Below are positions 7,440 through 11,279 of a stretch of 11,279 nucleotides of DNA, in pieces. The DNA comes from Elstera sp044372965 (GTDB lineage: Bacteria; Pseudomonadota; Alphaproteobacteria; Elsterales; Elsteraceae): the NCBI RefSeq assembly GCF_044372965.1, contig NZ_JBILQX010000305.1, positions 1 through 11,279 of the forward strand. The letters run 5' to 3'. Below the pieces are notes generated by a model. The model ran no database searches, was not told where the DNA came from, and saw nothing but the letters and a program-made list of their open reading frames with translations. Numbering within the stretch: the stretch's first letter is position 1; every line of letters starts with the position of its first letter. The translations under genes were made by a program, and so were the position numbers.

Positions 7440-7801
7440 GGCGGCAGCTGATCCGGCAGCCTTACCCGCCCCATCCTCTCCAACCGCGCGGGCGGGGATG
7501 GTTCCGGTTCGGGCTGTGCCGATGATGCGCGTGGATCTCGGCTATCTGCCTGGGTGAGCCATGGGAATACCCAAAAAATGAAGCGTGAATACCCCCTCTC
7601 CTCCCGAACCTGTCGAAGGATGGCGAGTGGAGATAGGCCCCATCTAGTAAAGAATAACCGTCATTGATCATCCTTCGACGGGGCGCGGGGCCGACAAAGT
7701 CGTAATCTTGGAGGACAGCAGGGGCACCTACGCCGATCCGTGGCCAGAGGTCGCGGGACGGGCGACAGGTGGGCGCCATGGGCGCGCTTATGGAAGCACG
7801 A
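7440..7801. other. Divergent intergenic region without a credible gene
   Basis: Between the metal operon and the RiPP locus I see no supported gene. The stretch holds a 7-bp dyad CCCGCCC (7465-7471) and GGGCGGG (7490-7496), which could be an operator or just GC-rich structure, then the long inverted repeat at 7612-7679. From 7651 a plus-strand frame stays open to the TGA at 7840-7842, overlapping the precursor ATG as ATGA, but it has no credible start. A minus-strand frame across 7462-7779 lacks family resemblance and runs through the repeat. Confidence 0.6.
7612..7679. repeat. Imperfect palindromic element with GTCGAAGGATG arms
   Basis: GTCGAAGGATG (7612-7622) is perfectly complementary to CATCCTTCGAC (7669-7679), an 11-bp stem with a 46-base interior. 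The context CCCGAACCTGTCGAAGGATG matches a short dispersed intergenic element I recall from sphingomonad and related genomes. It could be a REP-like element or a transcript stem. Identity as a genome-wide repeat cannot be tested here because only one copy is in the window. Confidence 0.6.
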
Positions 7802-7830
7802 TTTACACGCCGAATGTCTTTATGCTATCT
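7802..7830 (+). promoter_or_regulatory. Candidate promoter giving a near-leaderless precursor mRNA
   Basis: TTTACA (7802-7807) and CTATCT (7825-7830) are 17 bases apart. A -10 element here would start transcription about 7-9 bases further on, at or just before the precursor ATG (7839). No Shine-Dalgarno sequence precedes that ATG, which fits a leaderless or very short leader transcript. Confidence 0.35.
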
Positions 7831-7838
7831 CATGAAGC

Positions 7839-8024
7839 ATGAGTGCAGAACTGAAGATTACTGTGGCCGACCAGGAGTCGTTCCCAAACGCGGACCATAG
7901 CCGCGCGGTCGATCAGGCGCGTAAGCCATGGTCCGCTCCCGTCCTGATGGTATCCTCCATCGAGGCCGTCACACAGAACGCCGCCAATACCGTGTCTGAT
8001 GGCACGGGCAATTTGTATTCCTGA
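7839..8024 (+). CDS. Putative lasso-peptide precursor
   Basis: The 61-residue peptide has no signal sequence. A charged leader contains KPWSAPVL (29-36), giving W31-x-x-P34-x-L36, the aromatic variant of the YxxPxL motif that lasso leader peptides present to the PqqD-like recognition element. T45 would be the conserved Thr at -2, so cleavage after Q46 leaves the 15-residue core NAANTVSDGTGNLYS. D54 is then core position 8, the right place for an Asn1-Asp8 isopeptide ring, and it is the only acid in the core. Asn at position 1 is unusual (Gly is typical) and 15 residues is short. The gene lies 88 bases before the cyclase gene on the same strand. An in-frame stop at 7833 rules out a longer product. 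No database search was possible; the context supports the call strongly, the exact core less so. Confidence 0.75.
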   Translation: MSAELKITVADQESFPNADHSRAVDQARKPWSAPVLMVSSIEAVTQNAANTVSDGTGNLYS

Positions 8025-8031
8025 GCACCTC

Positions 8032-8062
8032 GCGCGGAGGTCCTTCGGGCATCAGCCCGCGC
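8032..8062 (+). other. Hairpin between precursor and cyclase genes
   Basis: Two alternative pairings are possible: GCGCGG (8032-8037) with CCGCGC (8057-8062), or the compact CGGGC-ATCA-GCCCG stem (8046-8059). No T tract follows. Such structures after RiPP precursor genes often reduce read-through or protect the precursor mRNA so that substrate exceeds enzyme; that role is inferred here. Confidence 0.45.
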
Positions 8063-8112
8063 TGCGCGCGCGCCACTAGCTTGGACATGTATTCAGCGTA
8101 CGAACTGCCATC

Positions 8113-10059
8113 ATGAGCGCGTTCGCAGGCTTCGTGTGTCTTGGGGCCGACATGCCGCCGGGGACAGCGGAACGGCTCTCAAAGGCCCTGGAGAGCAAAG
8201 GGCTCGGCAAGGCGGTGGTGCGCCGCTTCGACCAAGGCGTGTTCGTTTTCCGTCAACGCCTCCTTTCGCCGGAAGACCGCTACGAGCGGCAACCTTGCGT
8301 GGGCGCTGAAGGGCAAATCCTGTCGATGTTCGATGGTCGCCTCGATAACCGGCGCGAAGTGTTGGACGCGCTCGGCCTGCACAGCCCATCGCATCTTCCT
8401 GTTCCCGATGGTGAGATCGTTCGGACAGCCTACGAGCGCTGGGAAGAAGACGCCGTGCCCCGCCTCCTCGGCGAGTTCGCATGGGCCGTATGGAATGCCC
8501 GTGATGGGCGGCTCATGCTGGCGCGTGACCACAGCCAAAACCGTGCTCTGTTTTTCAGCAACGGCGATGGCTTCGCCGCCTTCTCTACCGGTTATCGGCC
8601 GCTGCTCGCGCTGCCGCAAATTCCGCGCGACGTTGATGAACTCGCCATTGCCGACCTGCTCCTAACCAGTCCCGACGAGAGTGGACGGAGCTTTTACAAG
8701 GCCATTTCGTGGGTCGGGGCCGCCGAGCGCGTGTTAGTGACCGCCTCAAGCCTGCGCCGAGACCGGTTCTGGGAGCCAGCGCCGCGCCCGATGTTACGCC
8801 TGCCAAGCGATGCGGATTATTTGGAAGCCGCGCGCGGTGTTTTCGAGGAGGCCGTCGCCTGTCGGTTGCGCGTCGCAGGCCCTGTCGTGTGCTCGGTCAG
8901 CGGCGGGCTGGATTCGAGCGCAGTTGCCGCGACCGCCGCCCGCCGCGTGGCACCGAGCATGGTGCAAGGGCTGTGCATCGTGCCCGTCGCGGGAGCCTAT
9001 CTGTCCGTTCGGGCACATGAGTATGCTGACGAGCGTCCCTTCGTCGCCGCGCTGGCCGTGCAGCACCCGAATCTCCAGGTCGAATATTTGGAATCCGCCG
9101 AGGTCCGGCCCTTTGAACTGGACCCACGGCAACTCTTCCTGGAGGCTGGCGCGCCCCTCCGGGCACCGTCGAACGCCGCCTGGTTCCTCCCCATGCTACA
9201 CCGCGCAGCCGACCTGGGCGCAACGACGATCCTGAGGGGTGATCTTGGCAATCTTACCTTCAGCGCCGAAGGTTTCACGCAGCTCTCAGCCCTACGCCAG
9301 CGCGGCGCTTGGCTGACGTTGGCGCGCGAGTTCGCCGCGCTGAGGCGGACTTTGCCGTCGTCCAGTTGGCGAGCCCTGGCGCGGTATCAGTCCCTGGAAA
9401 TGTTGCCGGATCGCGTGCGGGCAGAACTGCGCCGGATGCGACGCCATCGAAACCCATTCCGCTCCCCCAATCCCGTATTTCTCAACCCGGACTTCGTCCA
9501 GGACGCTGGCCTCGGCGAGCGAAACAGGCACCATGGCATCGCGAGGAGGGATTTCTGGACGGCGAACGGCCTGGCCTCCCTCCTGCGCTATGTTTTGCTG
9601 CGCTCACGCATGCAGGGAGAATCGTCCGCAGCGTTGCGGAACATGACCGGCGTCACCTCGTCCGACCCTTTCTCCGACCGCCGAGTCATTGACTTTTGCC
9701 TGTCGTTGCCGCCCGACCAATTTCTTCGAAACGGGGAATGGCGACGGCTGGCCCGTTGCGCTTTCGCCGATCGGTTGCCGGCCGAAATCATCGAAAATCG
9801 GAAGCGCGGCGCACAGAATACTGACTGGCATACGCGCCTAACGCCTTATCGCCCGGCTCTGGCGGCGGAGTTGGAGCGGTTGAGCAGCTCTGCCTTGGCC
9901 ACGCGCATTCTCGACGTGCCCCGGATGACGCGCATTCTTGCTGGTTGGCCCGACGACCCCCGCGCCATCGAGGACGACGGTCAATTATACCGCGTGAGTC
10001 TGTTGCGCGCGCTGCATGTCGGCCAGTACCTAAGCTGGATTGAGGGCGGAAACCGATAA
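8113..10059 (+). CDS. Asparagine-synthetase-like lasso-peptide cyclase (C protein)
   Basis: The 648-residue protein has the AsnB two-domain layout. The N-terminal glutaminase-like domain (1 to about 215) keeps scaffold motifs FDGRLDNRREV (73-83) and LLGEFAWAVWNARDGRLMLARD (118-139, written in parts), but the catalytic Cys2 of amidotransferases is Ser (MSAFAGF instead of MCGIAGF). The C-terminal ATP-pyrophosphatase domain has the PP-loop SGGLDSS (263-269), later SDPFSDRRVIDFCLSLP, and near the end ENRKRGAQNTDW. In lasso biosynthesis this enzyme adenylates the Asp/Glu side chain and closes the ring on the core N terminus, in the cytoplasm. Loss of Cys2 agrees with a non-amidotransferase role. 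The ATG has no clear ribosome-binding site, but the match of MSAFAGF to the family N terminus fixes the start. It ends 7 bases from the convergent sulfotransferase gene. Confidence 0.88.
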   Translation: MSAFAGFVCLGADMPPGTAERLSKALESKGLGKAVVRRFDQGVFVFRQRLLSPEDRYERQPCVGAEGQILSMFDGRLDNRREVLDALGLHSPSHLPVPDGEIVRTAYERWEEDAVPRLLGEFAWAVWNARDGRLMLARDHSQNRALFFSNGDGFAAFSTGYRPLLALPQIPRDVDELAIADLLLTSPDESGRSFYKAISWVGAAERVLVTASSLRRDRFWEPAPRPMLRLPSDADYLEAARGVFEEAVACRLRVAGPVVCSVSGGLDSSAVAATAARRVAPSMVQGLCIVPVAGAYLSVRAHEYADERPFVAALAVQHPNLQVEYLESAEVRPFELDPRQLFLEAGAPLRAPSNAAWFLPMLHRAADLGATTILRGDLGNLTFSAEGFTQLSALRQRGAWLTLAREFAALRRTLPSSSWRALARYQSLEMLPDRVRAELRRMRRHRNPFRSPNPVFLNPDFVQDAGLGERNRHHGIARRDFWTANGLASLLRYVLLRSRMQGESSAALRNMTGVTSSDPFSDRRVIDFCLSLPPDQFLRNGEWRRLARCAFADRLPAEIIENRKRGAQNTDWHTRLTPYRPALAAELERLSSSALATRILDVPRMTRILAGWPDDPRAIEDDGQLYRVSLLRALHVGQYLSWIEGGNR

Positions 10060-10066
10060 GATTTGC

Positions 10067-10906
10067 TTAGGCATACCCAAGCCTCGCCATAACCTTGGCG
10101 TGGTCGCGTTCGATTTGATCCGCCTGGGCAGGGGTCAGCGTGTCCCGCCAACCGCCCGCGATACCCCGTCGGAAGAACCGCACGGCCTTGAGGGGGCGCT
10201 CGTGAAAACCATACTGCTCCTCGGCGGCGAACAAGGCATCGAACCGCGTCGCCGCGACGGCGCGTTCGACCGCCTCACGCTCTGCGGCCCAGCCCAGGTA
10301 GCGGGCGACCCTCAGCAGCGCGCCCGCTGCGTCGACGGTCATGTCCTCGTACCGCAACAGCAGGGGGGGCGGCATCCCTGGCGCATCCAGCCAACTCTCC
10401 ACATGCGCGCTCCAGGTGAGCAACCGCTGCGCCAGTTGGGTCTTGCCCCGTTTCCCGCCGCGCGCCAACGTCGCTTCTGGCGCGGCCAGGGCGGTGATGG
10501 CCTCATCTACGGTCATGCCCAGATGGGCGGCCAGGGATACGGCTACATCGCGCGGGTCACGCGCGATGTAGAGGGTGCCTAATGTCAAAGCTGGCGGGAA
10601 TAGCGGTTCCCCTGCGGACGTCAGCGTCCAGGCGTCGTGTACTTTGCGGAGCTGTGGCGCAGCGTGCCGGCGCGCTTCGAGTTCGTAGAAACATGGCCGC
10701 AGCGCTTCGGCCTCCTCGTCCGTGAGGTCCGCGGAATCGACATCCAGAAGCAGATCAAAGGGACTCCGGTTGCTGGCTATCGGGGCAAAGCCAACCTTGG
10801 CGGCGAAGTCTGGCGGCGCGCCGTCCCGGCTCAAGCTGCTCAACGCCAGCCGAAGCCATGTATTGCCCGACTTAGGGTAAGAGGCCAGCCAGTGATATCC
10901 GCTCAT
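10067..10906 (-). CDS. PAPS-dependent sulfotransferase, probable peptide-tailoring enzyme
   Basis: The 279-residue cytosolic protein is a full-length sulfotransferase-domain enzyme. YPKSGNTWLR (10-19) is the 5'-phosphosulfate loop, KVH (88-90) supplies the likely catalytic His90, RDPRDVAVS (116-124) binds the 3'-phosphate of PAPS, RYEDM (185-189) follows, and RRGIAGGWRD (246-255) matches the RKGxxGDWK loop. It would move sulfate from PAPS to a hydroxyl. Its start overlaps the upstream kinase-like gene by ATGA (10903-10906) and its stop lies 7 bases from the cyclase stop, so it belongs to the RiPP locus by position. The precursor core has Tyr14, Ser15 and two Thr as possible acceptors. The true substrate is not known, and a carbohydrate or small-molecule acceptor cannot be excluded. 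Confidence 0.9.
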   Translation of the reverse strand: MSGYHWLASYPKSGNTWLRLALSSLSRDGAPPDFAAKVGFAPIASNRSPFDLLLDVDSADLTDEEAEALRPCFYELEARRHAAPQLRKVHDAWTLTSAGEPLFPPALTLGTLYIARDPRDVAVSLAAHLGMTVDEAITALAAPEATLARGGKRGKTQLAQRLLTWSAHVESWLDAPGMPPPLLLRYEDMTVDAAGALLRVARYLGWAAEREAVERAVAATRFDALFAAEEQYGFHERPLKAVRFFRRGIAGGWRDTLTPAQADQIERDHAKVMARLGYA

Positions 10907-11279
10907 GATCTCCCGCCAAGATTGCGCGCAGTATGGCGGGCGACAAGCAGGGAGACTGTGGCGTCCAACGCTCCCAGGTCGGGCATCCGCGCCAGCCGGA
11001 ACGACGGCAGCGCCGCGATGCGCAGGAGCGCGGACATCAGCGCCGCGCGCTGTCCCATGCGGATGGCGGCCCCCCGGCGGTAGACCGCGCCCACCAAATC
11101 GTCCAGCGCCATGCCGCCGTGTAACGGGGTAAAACCCGCGTGGCGCGGGTCCGACGCCATCATCAGATGGTAAATTGCGGCAAGCGGCAGGGGCTCTGGC
11201 GAAAACCCATCTTCGACCGGCAGGTGGAATTTCTCCAATTGGGCGCGACTGCGCTCCAGCCCGTCGGCGCGCAGGCCCA
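10903..11279 (-). CDS. HPr-kinase-like protein, C-terminal part (runs off window)
   Basis: The frame is open from the window edge to the TGA at 10903-10905, about 125 residues. It reads LPLAAIYHLM, then FTPLHGGMALDDLVGAVYR, GQRAALMSALLRIAALPSFRL and LDATVSLLV. This is the C-terminal pattern of HPrK-related kinases found with PqqD-like and asparagine-synthetase-like genes: a hydrophobic strand ending in IYxL, then a helical region with the FRL strand. The Walker A loop and catalytic residues lie outside the window, so kinase competence cannot be judged. A TTG at 11236-11238 could serve as a start but the reading continues upstream in frame, so the gene is treated as 5'-truncated by the window. 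ATGA coupling joins it to the sulfotransferase. Known relatives phosphorylate the C-terminal Ser of some lasso peptides. Confidence 0.7.
   Translation of the reverse strand, partial: GLRADGLERSRAQLEKFHLPVEDGFSPEPLPLAAIYHLMMASDPRHAGFTPLHGGMALDDLVGAVYRRGAAIRMGQRAALMSALLRIAALPSFRLARMPDLGALDATVSLLVARHTARNLGGRS

Noticed and set aside
7465..7496. CCCGCCC/GGGCGGG dyad as a metal-regulator operator
   Set aside because: Seven GC pairs with an 18-base gap are easily found by chance in this DNA and do not match a known operator pattern.
7462..7779. 105-residue minus-strand ORF in the intergenic region
   Set aside because: It runs through the palindromic repeat, lacks a convincing start signal and looks like non-coding translation.
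7651..7842. Plus-strand open frame ending in an ATGA overlap with the precursor start
   Set aside because: Only a TTG without ribosome-binding site or a very late ATG is available, and the sequence resembles no family I know; the overlap may be chance.
8046..8070. Intrinsic terminator after the precursor gene
   Set aside because: A stem can form but no T tract follows, so it is listed only as a hairpin.
10040..10582. 180-residue plus-strand ORF after the cyclase
   Set aside because: Antisense of the sulfotransferase gene, whose PAPS-binding motifs are clear.

Overview
The window looks like accessory DNA from a GC-rich alphaproteobacterium. A sphingomonad-type organism is the best guess: an inverted repeat built on GTCGAAGGATG (7612-7679) resembles a small dispersed repeat I associate with sphingomonad genomes, and the asparagine-synthetase/HPr-kinase/sulfotransferase group also fits. 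An acetic acid bacterium cannot be excluded from sequence alone.

Layout. (1) 1-315: a complete tRNA-Ala(GGC) gene with encoded CCA and a strong intrinsic terminator. I see no gene in 1-195 or in 316-469. (2) 470-1083: wreckage. The terminus and 3' end of an IS3-family transposase gene (minus strand) is fused directly to a decayed copA copper-ATPase pseudogene (plus strand) that has lost its 5' part, the hinge motif and its reading frame. (3) 1144-7387: a five-gene minus-strand metal-efflux operon, transcribed from about 7400 towards 1144. In order it encodes a small secreted Cys-rich protein, an unusually long membrane-fusion protein with an extra N-terminal His-rich domain and two central hydrophobic segments, a CusA/CzcA-type RND pump, a small periplasmic protein, and a Met/His-rich DUF305 protein. 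No outer-membrane channel or regulator is in view. (4) 7388-7838: a divergent intergenic region with likely promoters at both edges and the inverted repeat. (5) 7839-11279: a lasso-peptide-type RiPP locus. It has a 61-residue precursor and an asparagine-synthetase-like cyclase on the plus strand, then, convergently on the minus strand, a PAPS-dependent sulfotransferase overlapping the C-terminal part of an HPr-kinase-like protein that runs off the window.

How the genes work together. The metal operon would export a metal ion from periplasm or cytoplasm, with the small periplasmic proteins as metal binders; the broken copA suggests an older copper-resistance region beside a tRNA gene. In the RiPP locus, the precursor carries a WxxPxL motif that fits recognition by a PqqD-like element, and a Thr at the -2 position. 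These predict a 15-residue core with an Asn1-Asp8 ring ending in Tyr-Ser. A sulfotransferase and a Ser-kinase-like protein next door make a sulfated and/or phosphorylated lasso peptide the most interesting hypothesis. The leader peptidase and recognition element are not in view and should lie beyond 11279 if the locus is complete.
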